NCBI RefSeq assembly: GCF_900116175.1
Contig: NZ_FPCH01000003.1
Coordinates: forward strand, 620,001-684,000
DNA: 64,000 nt
Source of the DNA: Hyphomicrobium facile
GTDB taxonomy: Bacteria > Pseudomonadota > Alphaproteobacteria > Rhizobiales > Hyphomicrobiaceae
Direction of reading: 5' to 3'
Shown here: positions 17,951 to 26,353 of the stretch, piece after piece
Layout: every line of letters starts with the position of its first letter
How positions within the stretch are numbered: the stretch's first letter is position 1
Program-made: the position numbers and the translations under genes
The notes under the pieces: model-generated
Databases searched by the model: none
What the model saw: the letters and a program-made list of their open reading frames with translations, nothing else
Told to the model about the DNA's origin: nothing

Positions 17951-18383
17951 TTCAAATCAGATAAGTTTTCTTGAAGCTTATTTTTTAGACTCTTAGGGCA
18001 GCGAGGATCGGGGATGACGAAATCGTCCACATGCTGTCCACAAGGTTTCAGTCAGTCAGATCGTGTAGCACGAGCGATAGGGCTTGTGGGGCGCCTAGCG
18101 CAATAGGGCGATAAGGCGTCCATTAATCAATGACTTGCGAACGACCTGCAACGGCAACCCAGAAGGGTTGTTTGTTGAAAACCGCAGGACTGAGGCTGGA
18201 GAGGCCCGTTGTCCCTTGGGATGGCCATTTGTCGAACAACATCTTTCCCTTTTGCCCGGATGTGGGTATCGCCGTGGGTGAGCCGATGGTTGTTCTCTCA
18301 ACCCGAAAGGCGCCCACCGGGTCCGGGGATAACGTCGGGGTTTTGAACAGGCTGCCGCCCGTCAGTCGCAAGAGATCGATGTC
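17951..18383. other. Predicted chromosomal replication origin (oriC)
   Basis: This 433-base gap has no convincing gene. It lies between hemE and the PPSR gene, exactly where Caulobacter and many other alphaproteobacteria have oriC. Genes diverge from it on both sides. An AT-rich stretch sits at 17952-17995. DnaA-box-like 9-mers with 7 of 9 matches to TTATCCACA are at 18023-18031 (TCGTCCACA) and 18034-18042 (CTGTCCACA), with one on the other strand at 18261-18269 (TGTGGGTAT). A GANTC methylation site (GACTC) is at 17989-17993. Degenerate boxes are normal in this group. Exact limits are unknown. Confidence 0.65.
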
Positions 18384-19235
18384 ATGACGTTGCCGAGCCT
18401 GTTTCATATGCACCTCGTTTCCGATGCGACCGGTGAAACGCTGGCGGCGATCGCGAAAGCGGCGATCGTGCAGTATCAGAACATTCGGGCGATCGAACAC
18501 GTTCACCCATTGGTGCGGACCCAACGGCAATTGAAGCGCGTGCTTGCCGACATCGAGGCCGAGCCCGGCATCGTTCTTTATACCGTCGTCAACAATGCGC
18601 TTGCGGTCGAGCTCGAGCAGCATTGCCAGCGATTGAAGATTCCTTGTCTCGCGGTCTTGAGGCCGATCATGCAAGTTTTCGAGAGCTATCTCGGCGCGCC
18701 GCAAACGCCGACGGTTGCAGGACAGCATGTTCTCGATGCCGATTACTTCCGGCGCATCGATGCGATGAATTTCACGATGGCGCACGACGACGGCCGGCTG
18801 CCGGACAATCTCAGCGATGCGGACATCATATTGCTCGGCATTTCGCGGACGTCGAAAACTCCGACAAGCCTCTATCTCGCGCAGCGCGGCTACAAGACGA
18901 CCAACCTGCCGCTCGTCCCGCAGGTGTCGCTGCCGGAGCAACTGTTCCGGCAGCACTCGGCATTTGTGGTGTGTTTGATTGCAAATGTGGATCGAATTGC
19001 AGACGTGCGTCGCAATCGCGCGATCCTCATGGCCGACCGGGACCTCGAAACGTATGTCGATCGTGATACGATATCGGCCGAAATCGCCTATACGCGGAAG
19101 ATCGCCGCTCAGTACGGTTGGCCGATCATCGACGTGACGCGACGGTCCATCGAAGAATCTGCAACGATGATCCTGAAGCTCTTGAACGACCGGAAGGCCG
19201 GATCGAAACCGGACACGGACCCGGTCAATGTCTGA
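18384..19235 (+). CDS. Pyruvate,phosphate dikinase / PEP synthase regulatory protein (DUF299)
   Basis: The 283-residue protein belongs to the DUF299 family, bifunctional kinase/phosphorylases that regulate pyruvate phosphate dikinase or PEP synthase by threonine phosphorylation. The N-terminal signature FHMHLVSDATGETLAAIAKA and the P-loop-like motif GISRTSKTPTSLYLA (about residues 152-166) are both present, with DVTRRSIEE near the C-terminus. It corresponds by position to the first gene right of oriC in Caulobacter, where it was once called RP001-like. Its stop overlaps maf by 8 bases. Which of the two target enzymes it regulates cannot be read here. Confidence 0.9.
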   Translation: MTLPSLFHMHLVSDATGETLAAIAKAAIVQYQNIRAIEHVHPLVRTQRQLKRVLADIEAEPGIVLYTVVNNALAVELEQHCQRLKIPCLAVLRPIMQVFESYLGAPQTPTVAGQHVLDADYFRRIDAMNFTMAHDDGRLPDNLSDADIILLGISRTSKTPTSLYLAQRGYKTTNLPLVPQVSLPEQLFRQHSAFVVCLIANVDRIADVRRNRAILMADRDLETYVDRDTISAEIAYTRKIAAQYGWPIIDVTRRSIEESATMILKLLNDRKAGSKPDTDPVNV

Positions 19236-19839
19236 CGTGACCCAGTTGATCCTCGCTTCGGCCAGCGTTGCGCGCCGGGCATTGCTCGAAGCAGCGGGCC
19301 TCGAATTCGAGGTCATTCCCGCGGACATCGACGAGACGGCCATTCGAGACGCTATTTTGGAAAAGACATCGGGCGCGGAAGCGGCAGATGTTGCGAGCGT
19401 GTTGGCGGCGGAAAAAGCGCGGGTCGTTTCCGTCGAACATCCAGATGCTCTCGTCATTGGCGCCGATCAGGTGCTGGCGCTGGGCCCCAAGATTTTTTCA
19501 AAGGCCGGGAGTGTTAGCGAGGCACGCGAACATCTCGTCATGCTGCGCGGGCGCACACACGATCTCGTTTCCGCGGTTGCGCTGGCTCGAAACGGCGTCG
19601 TCCACTGGCAAGCGACATCGACGGCTGCGATGACCATGCGGAATTATTCCGATGAATTTCTCGGCGCCTATCTGAAGCGCGCGGGAGATCGCGTTCTCGG
19701 CAGTGTCGGCTGCTATGAATTGGAAGGTTTGGGCGTGCAACTCTTCGAACAAATCGAGGGCGATTATTTCACGATTCTCGGCATTCCGCTGTTGGCGCTT
19801 CTCGCGCGTCTTCGCGAAGAACAGATGATCACAGCATGA
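19228..19839 (+). CDS. maf: Maf-family nucleotide pyrophosphatase
   Basis: The 203-residue protein is a Maf/YceF-type NTP pyrophosphatase, thought to remove non-canonical or excess nucleotides such as dTTP, UTP or m7GTP. The N-terminus LILASASVARRALLEAAG has the conserved Ser-Arg start. IGADQVLAL carries the catalytic Asp, and later comes KRAGDRVLGSVGCYELEGLG. The gene overlaps PPSR by 8 bases and aroE by 4. It is the second member of the PPSR-maf-aroE-coaE-dnaQ run. Substrate subclass is uncertain. Confidence 0.92.
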   Translation: MSDVTQLILASASVARRALLEAAGLEFEVIPADIDETAIRDAILEKTSGAEAADVASVLAAEKARVVSVEHPDALVIGADQVLALGPKIFSKAGSVSEAREHLVMLRGRTHDLVSAVALARNGVVHWQATSTAAMTMRNYSDEFLGAYLKRAGDRVLGSVGCYELEGLGVQLFEQIEGDYFTILGIPLLALLARLREEQMITA

Positions 19840-20666
19840 AGCGAGCCTGTGTCATCGGGTGGCCGATCGCGCACTCGCGCTCGCCGCTCATTCATCAGTA
19901 TTGGCTGCGCAAGTACGGGATCGAGGGCACGTATACGAAAGAGCCGGTTCGCGCCGAGGAGCTGCCGCAGTTTCTCGCGTCATTGAAGAATCGCGGATTT
20001 GCAGGCTGCAATGTGACCGTGCCGCATAAGGAAGCGGCGTTTGCGGCTGCCAAGATTCAAGCTCCTGCGGCCATTGCGGTTGGTGCCGCGAACACGCTCT
20101 GGTTCGAGGGCGAGGCGCTGGCGTGCACCAATACCGACACCTATGGCTTCATGGCCAATCTCGATCAGTCTGCGCCGCATTGGAAGCAGTCGCCGGGCTC
20201 CATCATGATCCTCGGTGCGGGAGGATCAGCGCGGGCGGTGATCCATGGATTTCTGGAAGCCGGCCGCGACGACATTCGCGTTTACAACCGGACAGTCGAG
20301 CGGGCGCAGGAGATAGCGCGTCACTTCGGCGCGCGTGTTTCCGCTTGGCCTTGGGACGTCCGGAATGATCATATCACGGACGTTTCCGTCATCGTTAACA
20401 CGACGACGCTTGGCATGAACGGCGCGGGGGATACGGGCATCGATTTTTCTCGGGCACCCAACACTGCAGTTGTCGCGGATCTCGTTTACGTCCCGTTGGA
20501 GACCGGATTGTTAAGTTCCGCTCGCACATATGGGCTCGTTGGCGTGGACGGCCTCGGGATGTTGCTACACCAGGCCGTTCCCGGGTTCGAGAAGTGGTTC
20601 GGAGTTCGCCCGGAGGTGACGCCCGAACTTTACAGGCTTGTTGCAGAAAATATTCGAGAGGCGTGA
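19836..20666 (+). CDS. aroE: Shikimate dehydrogenase
   Basis: The 276-residue protein is AroE, which reduces 3-dehydroshikimate to shikimate with NADPH. The shikimate-binding part reads GWPIAHSRSPLIHQYWL, and NVTVPHKEAAF carries the catalytic Lys. The NADPH-binding segment is ILGAGGSARAVIHGFLEAG, followed by VYNRT. The C-terminal GVDGLGMLLHQAVPGFEKWFG is also typical. It overlaps maf by 4 bases, and its TGA shares one base with the ATG of coaE. Nothing unusual is visible. Confidence 0.95.
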   Translation: MKRACVIGWPIAHSRSPLIHQYWLRKYGIEGTYTKEPVRAEELPQFLASLKNRGFAGCNVTVPHKEAAFAAAKIQAPAAIAVGAANTLWFEGEALACTNTDTYGFMANLDQSAPHWKQSPGSIMILGAGGSARAVIHGFLEAGRDDIRVYNRTVERAQEIARHFGARVSAWPWDVRNDHITDVSVIVNTTTLGMNGAGDTGIDFSRAPNTAVVADLVYVPLETGLLSSARTYGLVGVDGLGMLLHQAVPGFEKWFGVRPEVTPELYRLVAENIREA

Positions 20667-21280
20667 TGCTTGTCGTTGGATTGACGGGTTCGATTGGCAT
20701 GGGCAAATCGACCGCAGCGGCACGGTTCCGTGCGCGCGGAATTAGCGTTTTCGATGCGGACGCAGAGGTGCACCGGCTCTACGCGGGCCCGCTGAGCGAG
20801 GAGATCGAGCGGGCTTTTCCGGGATCGGTTGCTGGTGGCGTTGTCGATCGCGGCAAGCTCGCAGCGCAGCTCGTCGCCGACCCTCATCGCTTCAAGGATC
20901 TCGAAGCGATCGTGCATCCTCGCGTTCATGAGGCGGAGCGCCGCTTCCTGCAAGACGAGAAGACGCACGGCGCAGCGATGGCAGTTCTGGAAATTCCGCT
21001 CTTCTTCGAGGGTGGGCGCGACGAGCATGTCGATGCCATCGTCGTCGTTACGGCATCGCCCGAGCTGCAGCGCGAGCGTGTGCTGGCGCGTGCAGGGATG
21101 ACGGACGCCAGGTTCGAGGCGGTGGTTGCGCGGCAGCTTCCAGAGGCCGAAAAACAATCGCGCGCCGATTTCATTGTGGACACCAACGGACCGGTCGAAA
21201 ACTGCAACAGCCAAATCGACCGCATCATCACTAAGCTACTCCCCCTGAGCGCCACGGCTTACGACAAGTATTGGCGATAG
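20666..21280 (+). CDS. coaE: Dephospho-CoA kinase
   Basis: The 204-residue protein is CoaE, which adds the 3'-phosphate in the last step of coenzyme A synthesis. The P-loop GLTGSIGMGKST lies at residues 5-16 and is followed by GISVFDADAEVHRLY, with the conserved DAD substrate site. EIPLFFEGGRDEHVD is the expected CoA-domain motif. I start at the ATG at 20666, which overlaps the aroE stop by one base. The longer frame back to 20594 is inside aroE. Together with coaA at 4112 the window holds two steps of the CoA pathway. Confidence 0.94.
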   Translation: MLVVGLTGSIGMGKSTAAARFRARGISVFDADAEVHRLYAGPLSEEIERAFPGSVAGGVVDRGKLAAQLVADPHRFKDLEAIVHPRVHEAERRFLQDEKTHGAAMAVLEIPLFFEGGRDEHVDAIVVVTASPELQRERVLARAGMTDARFEAVVARQLPEAEKQSRADFIVDTNGPVENCNSQIDRIITKLLPLSATAYDKYWR

Positions 21281-21331
21281 CTCTTGGCGCTCGACGGCGC
21301 CCGACGACGCCTCCTGGGGGAAACGGACTAA

Positions 21332-22048
21332 ATGCGCGAAATCGTACTCGATACCGAAACGACCGGCCTCGATCCGAAGAAGGGTCATCGCCTCATCGAA
21401 GTCGGCGGCATCGAAATAATCAATCGCATTCCGACGGGCCGAGAGTTCCATCGCTTCATCAATCCGCAACGCGATGTGCCGCGGGAAGCACAAGAGATCC
21501 ACGGGATCGCGACGGAATTCCTGTACGATAAGCCGTTGTTCCGCGATGTCGTGCGCGAGTTCCTGGCGTTCGTCGGTGACGATGTTCTCGTCATTCACAA
21601 CGCTCAGTTCGACATCATGTTCTTGAACTACGAGCTGGGCCTCGTCGGCGAAAAGGCTCTGAGCTTCGATCGCGTGGTAGATACGCTCGCGATTGCGCGG
21701 CGACGGCATCCTGCAGGCCCGAATACGCTCGACGCGCTTTGCAAACGGTATTCGATCGACAATTCGCAGCGCACGAAGCACGGCGCGCTCGTCGACAGTT
21801 TGCTTTTGGCGGAAGTGTACGTCGAGCTGCTCGGCGAGCGGCAAGCGACGTTCGGTTTGCAGTCGTCGAGCGCTAACGCGTCGGGCAACCAGCGCGGCGG
21901 CGCACGGCGTGCGGCCGCAGCCGTTCGGTCGCAGCCGCTACCGTCCCGGATTGGAGAGGCGGAGGCCGATGCTCATCGTTCGTTCGTCGAGAAGATGAAA
22001 ACGCCAGCGCTCTGGCTGCGTTTCTGGGATGAAACGCCAGCTTCGTAG
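21332..22048 (+). CDS. dnaQ: DNA polymerase III epsilon subunit (proofreading exonuclease)
   Basis: The 238-residue protein is DnaQ, the 3'-5' exonuclease of replicative polymerase III. It is a DEDDh exonuclease: motif I is LDTETTGLD (Asp7, Glu9), motif II is HNAQFD, and motif III is KHGALVDSLLLAEVY with the His and Asp. The C-terminal 50 residues after LLGERQATFGL are polar. In other species this part binds the polymerase alpha subunit, and here it is arginine- and alanine-rich. The ATG at 21332 follows a GGGGGAAA ribosome binding site, 51 bases after coaE. Confidence 0.94.
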   Translation: MREIVLDTETTGLDPKKGHRLIEVGGIEIINRIPTGREFHRFINPQRDVPREAQEIHGIATEFLYDKPLFRDVVREFLAFVGDDVLVIHNAQFDIMFLNYELGLVGEKALSFDRVVDTLAIARRRHPAGPNTLDALCKRYSIDNSQRTKHGALVDSLLLAEVYVELLGERQATFGLQSSSANASGNQRGGARRAAAAVRSQPLPSRIGEAEADAHRSFVEKMKTPALWLRFWDETPAS

Positions 22049-22060
22049 ACTCAGAGAAAA

Positions 22061-22080
22061 GCCTGAGATCGATCTCAGGC
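22061..22080. terminator. Bidirectional hairpin between convergent dnaQ and secB
   Basis: GCCTGAGATC/GATCTCAGGC is a perfect 20-base palindrome in the 49-base gap between the convergent stops of dnaQ and secB. AGAAAA lies just before it on the plus strand, giving a short T tract for minus-strand transcripts. Confidence 0.6.
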
Positions 22081-22097
22081 TCAGATCGCATTCGGGT

Positions 22098-22604
22098 TCA
22101 GGCGTTGGCCCGGCCCGATCCCTGGCTTCGCTGCTGCTGGCGGCGCCTGTAAAGGTCGCCGAAGTCGATCGGATCGAGAAGCAGCGGCGGGAATCCGCCT
22201 TCGCGCGTTACGTCGGCGACCAGGCGGCGGAGGAACGGGAAGATCATCGCGGGGCCGGAGATCAGAAGAAACGGCTCCAGCGCGCCTTCCGGCATGCTTT
22301 CGATCTTCAACAGGCCCGCGTAGACCGTCTCAAGCACATAGATCGTACCGATGTTGTTCGTGGCGGTGGCTTTGAACTCGATCGACGTTTCGAAGAGATC
22401 ATCTTCCATTTTCTGAGCGCCGACGTTGACCTCAACCTTGAGGGTCGGCTGGTCGCCCGCAGACGCAATCAGCTTGGCGACGTTCGGATTTTCGAACGAC
22501 AGATCCTTGATGTATTGATTGACGATCTTGGCCTGGATGGCCACTTGGCCTTCGGGCTTTTGCGCGGCGGCAGCGCCGTTGCCATTGTTTCCCTGTTCGG
22601 CCAT
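22098..22604 (-). CDS. secB: Protein-export chaperone SecB
   Basis: The 168-residue protein is SecB, the tetrameric chaperone that holds preproteins unfolded and passes them to SecA. Family motifs QAKIVNQYIKDLSFENPN and ETVYAGLLKIE are present. The C-terminal half reads PFLRRLVADVTREGGFPPLLLDPIDFGDLY, which is highly conserved. The N-terminal 16 residues are asparagine- and alanine-rich and the tail is glutamine-rich. dnaQ-secB convergence next to the origin is conserved with Caulobacter. Confidence 0.95.
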   Translation of the reverse strand: MAEQGNNGNGAAAAQKPEGQVAIQAKIVNQYIKDLSFENPNVAKLIASAGDQPTLKVEVNVGAQKMEDDLFETSIEFKATATNNIGTIYVLETVYAGLLKIESMPEGALEPFLLISGPAMIFPFLRRLVADVTREGGFPPLLLDPIDFGDLYRRRQQQRSQGSGRANA

Positions 22605-22721
22605 CGTGCCCTCTTCAATCTATCCATGGATCGAGAAATTCGGAGCGCGGTCGCTAGCACGCCGCGACGGGTCGCGCAACGGAGAGCGCATCAGCCGCGT
22701 TACGCGCGTTCAACGTTCCGA

Positions 22722-22751
22722 ACGTCTCAGTTTCGCGATCGTCTCAGTTTC
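22722..22751. repeat. Short direct repeat at the 3' end of fxsA
   Basis: CGTCTCAGTTTC occurs at 22723-22734 and again at 22740-22751, a 17-base period. The first copy lies just beyond the fxsA stop and the second overlaps the end of the gene. Function unknown; it may be chance. Confidence 0.35.
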
Positions 22752-23274
22752 TGGAACGTCTGGGCTGAACGGCTTTGCCCTGATGCAGCGGGCGTTCGCT
22801 CACGCGCTCATATTCGCCCTCGATGACGACACCCTCATCGCCAGCCGGATTTTCTTCGGTGCCGGCGCGGAAGGTTTCACGGCTGACTTCGGCCTGGTAG
22901 TGGAACAGCGTGACGAGCTTCAAGAGCCCCGTCCGGATGACGAGGTGGCGGACTTGAGGGATGAGCAGGCACAGACCGAGCAGATCCGAGATCACGCCAG
23001 GAAAGATCAGGAGAAGGCCGGCGAGGACCTGCAAAAATCCATCGAAGAGCGGGGGGAAGCCTTCCCGTTCCGTGCCCAATCGCGATAACGCACGCTCGAA
23101 GACGGAAAGGCCGACCCGGCGAATGACGTACGTTCCGAGGACGGCGGTGCCGAGTACGATTACAGCGAGCCACCAGATGCCGATCGCCTGCCCAAGGCGG
23201 ATCAGCAACCCGATTTCCAGCAGCGGCAGGGCTGCGAACGCCAGGATCAGGGCAATTTTGAACGGTTGAGACAT
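22744..23274 (-). CDS. fxsA: FxsA-family membrane protein
   Basis: The 176-residue protein matches FxsA, an inner-membrane protein named for suppressing F-plasmid exclusion of phage T7. Its native role is unclear. Three to four hydrophobic segments are seen: IALILAFAALPLLEIGLLI, WWLAVIVLGTAVLGTYVI and VLAGLLLIFPGVISDLLG. The last carries the conserved GLLLIxPGxxSD signature. The polar C-terminal 40 residues have no known motif. I start at ATG 23274 (MSQPFKIALI). The frame also allows 23286. It lies between secB and the divergently read Tim44-domain gene, an arrangement common in Hyphomicrobiales. Confidence 0.85.
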   Translation of the reverse strand: MSQPFKIALILAFAALPLLEIGLLIRLGQAIGIWWLAVIVLGTAVLGTYVIRRVGLSVFERALSRLGTEREGFPPLFDGFLQVLAGLLLIFPGVISDLLGLCLLIPQVRHLVIRTGLLKLVTLFHYQAEVSRETFRAGTEENPAGDEGVVIEGEYERVSERPLHQGKAVQPRRSRN

Positions 23275-23570
23275 AAGCGCTCGCAAAACTATTGCGGCAC
23301 CTTAGCGCGGATGGGCGTCAGCGGCCATCGACCATCAGGAAGCAGGGCCCCATGTTCAACGATATTCACATTATCGGGCCGGTCTTTGCCCTCCGCATTC
23401 CGGCCCTGAAGGCCAGCGGCGACAGGCGGCAGACGCCGGATGCTTAAGGTGTTATAGAAGTTCTATCTTCAAATCGTCCGTCCGGGCCCTTAGATAGGGG
23501 TACTAGGGTGGCGGGCCATCCAACAGAAGCCTTTTTGGCACCACGTCACCCGGAGGCGCTGACCTTTAGT
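23275..23570. other. fxsA / Tim44-domain gene divergent intergenic region
   Basis: The 296 bases between these divergently read genes must contain promoters for both. I could not place -35/-10 boxes with confidence. AT-rich patches occur near 23445-23480, followed by a longer open frame (from 23508) upstream of the chosen Tim44-domain start. A 31-codon frame at 23353-23448 has no support. Confidence 0.3.
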
Positions 23571-24326
23571 ATGAACGGTCAATTCGATCTTATTACAATC
23601 ATTGCTCTCGTTATCGCGGTTGCAGCGATCATCAAGCTTCGGAACGTGCTCGGCCACCGTACGGACGATGACGAGAAGCGCGTCGAGCGGTTGAAAACGC
23701 GTGAGCGGGAAGCGGGCCAGCGCCCGGCCACGGAGACGGCGTCGGCCGACGTCATCACGATGCCGCGGCGCGACCGCGAGCCATTAGCTCCCGTGTCCGC
23801 GCCTGAAGCAGCCGCAACCAATGCGGAAGCGCGCATCAGGGCGTATCCTGTTTCGGATCCGGCCGTAACTACGGGTTTTCTGGATATTGCCAAGGTTGAT
23901 CCGACGTTCGACCCAGACGCCTTCGTGGCCGGCGCTGGCCGGGCGTATGAGATGATCGTGTCGGCGTTCGCGGAAGGAAACCGCAAGGCGCTGAAGGACC
24001 TTTTGAGCAAAGAAGTCTACGACGGTTTCACGGCCGCCATCGCGGAGCGGGAAGCTCGCGGCGAGACGATCGAGCAGCAGTTCGTCGGCATCCGGAAGGC
24101 CGATGTCGTCGAGGCGGAACTCAAGAATGGCGTGGCCTCTGTAACGGTGCGCTTCGTCAGCGAGCTGATCTCGGCAACGCACGACAAGGCCGGTGAGGTC
24201 ATCGCGGGCGACGCCCAGAAGATCACAGACGTGACCGATATCTGGACGTTCAGCCGCGATATCTCGAACGCCAAGGCCCGAAGCAACCTGAATTGGCGGT
24301 TGGTTGCAACTCAGGCCCCAAATTAA
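23571..24326 (+). CDS. Tim44-like domain protein, membrane-anchored
   Basis: The 251-residue protein has an N-terminal membrane segment (FDLITIIALVIAVAAIIKL) and a polar linker. Its C-terminal Tim44-like domain (about residues 120-250) includes VDPTFDPDAFVAGAGRAYEMIV and LKDLLSKEVYDGF. Related proteins in alphaproteobacteria (TimA in Caulobacter) sit at the inner membrane and may take part in membrane-protein or Sec-linked transport. Its position beside fxsA and secB fits an envelope role. I chose the ATG at 23571 (MNGQFDLIT). The frame extends to 23508 but the extra residues have no family character. Confidence 0.85.
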   Translation: MNGQFDLITIIALVIAVAAIIKLRNVLGHRTDDDEKRVERLKTREREAGQRPATETASADVITMPRRDREPLAPVSAPEAAATNAEARIRAYPVSDPAVTTGFLDIAKVDPTFDPDAFVAGAGRAYEMIVSAFAEGNRKALKDLLSKEVYDGFTAAIAEREARGETIEQQFVGIRKADVVEAELKNGVASVTVRFVSELISATHDKAGEVIAGDAQKITDVTDIWTFSRDISNAKARSNLNWRLVATQAPN

Positions 24327-24391
24327 GAAAAGATTAACAGGCGCGATGTGACCGTGTGGGCGGGGTATGCCGCTTCGCACGGAGAAGCGTC

Positions 24392-25705
24392 ATGCGTTCG
24401 TCAGGCACCTCATGGGCGTTCAGCCCGCAATTTTTCAACCCCGTTCGTCTCGTCGCGCTATTATTCTCTCTCGTAGCGATGCAGATTGCGCATGTTCCCA
24501 CGTTCGCAAAATCGTCGTCCGAAAAATCATCGTCCGATAAGTCTCAGAACAAAGCTCAGCCTCGAATGGCTTCGAACCCAATCTCCTTCGAGCCCATTTC
24601 GTTCGACGATCTTCCCGCCTGGAAAGAGGACGATCATCTCGCTGCCTGGAAAGCATTCCTGGCGTCGTGCGGGCCGTTGCTGAAATCGGGCCCGCGCGAG
24701 CCGACGCCCGGAAGCGCAGGTTTACCGCAAGAGCTTCTCGATGTTTGCTCGCGGGCGGTTGCGTTGTCGAAGTCGAAGACCCCGCAAACGCGGCAGGGCG
24801 CGCGGCAATTCTTCGAGGCTCATTTCCAGCCCAATCGGGTCGTGGGCAACGACCACGATGGATTGCTCACCGGGTACTTCGAGCCGGACATCAAAGGTTC
24901 GCGGACGCCGGACAAGACCTTCAAGGTGCCGGTCTACCGACGGCCGCACGACCTCGTAAATATGGTTCCGGAAAGCGAGCGCGGCGCCAAGTCGGCGGGC
25001 CTCACGCATCAGCGCAAGACGGACCGGGGCCTCGAGCCATATCTTACGCGCACCGAGATCGAGGAGGGCGGATTAGCCGGCTTGGGTCTCGAGCTCTTTT
25101 ACCTCAAGGATGCGGTCGACGTTTTCTTCATGCAGGTCCAGGGATCCGGCCGTATCGAATTGCCGAACGGCGACAAAGTTCGGATTACCTATGACGGCAA
25201 GAACGGTTATCCCTATAACTCGATCGGACGATTACTGATTGACGAAGGTCATCTAACGGCGGACGAGATGTCGTTGAAGTCTTTGAAGAAATGGCTGAAG
25301 GCCGACAAAGACCGGGCGAAACCCGTGATGCGGAAAAATCATTCCTACGTTTTCTTCAAGGAGCTGTCGGGCGAGCAAGCCAAGGCGCCGATGGGCGTTC
25401 ACTGCATTCCACTGCAGCCTTTGCGAAGTCTCGCTGTCGATACGACGTATTACCCGATCGGGATTCCGATCTATGTCGACGCTCCGCAAATCACGCATGC
25501 AACCCCATCGCGGGAATTTCACAGGCTGATGATTGCCCATGATGTCGGCTCAGCGATCAAGGGATCGGAGCGCGGCGATATTTTCTTTGGTTCGGGCGAT
25601 GCGGCGGGAAGGCTAGCGGGCGTGACGAAGCACCCGGGCCACCTTTACGCGCTGCTGCCCCTCGTCGGATCGCACGCGCATAAGACTGCGGGCGATGGGC
25701 CGTGA
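24392..25705 (+). CDS. mltA: Membrane-bound lytic murein transglycosylase A
   Basis: The 437-residue protein is an MltA-family lytic transglycosylase, cleaving peptidoglycan to leave 1,6-anhydromuramic ends. A hydrophobic signal segment (LVALLFSLVAMQIAHVP, residues about 20-36) is followed by a Ser/Lys-rich linker. Family motifs are LLTGYFEPDIKGS, FFMQVQGSGRIELPNG, IGRLLIDEGHLT and, at the 3D domain, AHDVGSAIKGSERGDIFFG with the catalytic Asp. No lipobox Cys is seen, so it may be released or held by an uncleaved signal. The stop overlaps the Smr gene by 4 bases. Confidence 0.92.
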   Translation: MRSSGTSWAFSPQFFNPVRLVALLFSLVAMQIAHVPTFAKSSSEKSSSDKSQNKAQPRMASNPISFEPISFDDLPAWKEDDHLAAWKAFLASCGPLLKSGPREPTPGSAGLPQELLDVCSRAVALSKSKTPQTRQGARQFFEAHFQPNRVVGNDHDGLLTGYFEPDIKGSRTPDKTFKVPVYRRPHDLVNMVPESERGAKSAGLTHQRKTDRGLEPYLTRTEIEEGGLAGLGLELFYLKDAVDVFFMQVQGSGRIELPNGDKVRITYDGKNGYPYNSIGRLLIDEGHLTADEMSLKSLKKWLKADKDRAKPVMRKNHSYVFFKELSGEQAKAPMGVHCIPLQPLRSLAVDTTYYPIGIPIYVDAPQITHATPSREFHRLMIAHDVGSAIKGSERGDIFFGSGDAAGRLAGVTKHPGHLYALLPLVGSHAHKTAGDGP

Positions 25706-26352
25706 AAAAGCAGAGTGGCGGTGGCAAAGGGCGGGGGTCGGCCGACGACAGCGATCTGGATCACGAAATCTGGCGGCACACCGCTGCAACGATCGAGCCT
25801 TTGAAGCGCGCCAAGGCTCGCTTTCATCCGGCGAGCGATGCTCTCAAAGCAGGCGGCAAAGCTGTCGGCGCATCGAGGCCGAAGGTTTCCACCGAGCCCG
25901 AGAGACCGCCGGCAAAGCCGCGTTCAGCGCACGCTCATCCCGAAATATCGCGGCCGAAGCCGTCCCCGGCGAAAGCTCCCGACCTTGCGCTTTTCGATCG
26001 CAACAGCGTGCGGAAATTACGGGGCGGCCGGACTGAGATCGAAGCGCGCGTCGACCTTCACGGCATGCGCCAGGACGAAGCCCACGTGGCGCTCAGAAGC
26101 TTTCTCTTCAGCTGCCAACGGCGCGGGTTGCGGTTCGTTCTCGTCATAACCGGCAAGGGCAAGACGAACGGCAAAGCCCCTTCGGAAGAGGGATATGGGG
26201 AGCGGGAGCGCGGTGTTCTCAAGCGCAACGTTCCGCGCTGGCTCGATGAGCCCGAGTTAAGGGCGATCGTCGTCAGTTTCACGGTGGCCGCCATTCAGCA
26301 CGGCGGCGAAGGCGCGATGTACGTTCATCTGCGTTCGAAGAACCGGGTGTAA
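25702..26352 (+). CDS. Smr-domain protein
   Basis: The 216-residue protein has a basic, proline-rich N-terminal half of low complexity and a C-terminal Smr domain. The domain starts EARVDLHGMRQDEAHVALRSFL (LDxHG-like motif) and contains VLVITGKGKTNGK, the TGxG-type motif. VPRWLDEPELRAIVVSFTVA and GGEGAMYVHLR follow. Standalone Smr domains are often DNA nickases or RNA-binding proteins linked to repair or ribosome rescue. The exact role here is open. GTG start overlaps the mltA stop, so the pair is co-translated, as in other Hyphomicrobiales. Confidence 0.88.
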   Translation: MKKQSGGGKGRGSADDSDLDHEIWRHTAATIEPLKRAKARFHPASDALKAGGKAVGASRPKVSTEPERPPAKPRSAHAHPEISRPKPSPAKAPDLALFDRNSVRKLRGGRTEIEARVDLHGMRQDEAHVALRSFLFSCQRRGLRFVLVITGKGKTNGKAPSEEGYGERERGVLKRNVPRWLDEPELRAIVVSFTVAAIQHGGEGAMYVHLRSKNRV

Positions 26353-26353
26353 C

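Noticed and set aside
18123-19457. 444-codon minus-strand frame across the PPSR gene and part of oriC
   Set aside because: Antisense to a conserved protein and extends into the origin gap; no motifs.
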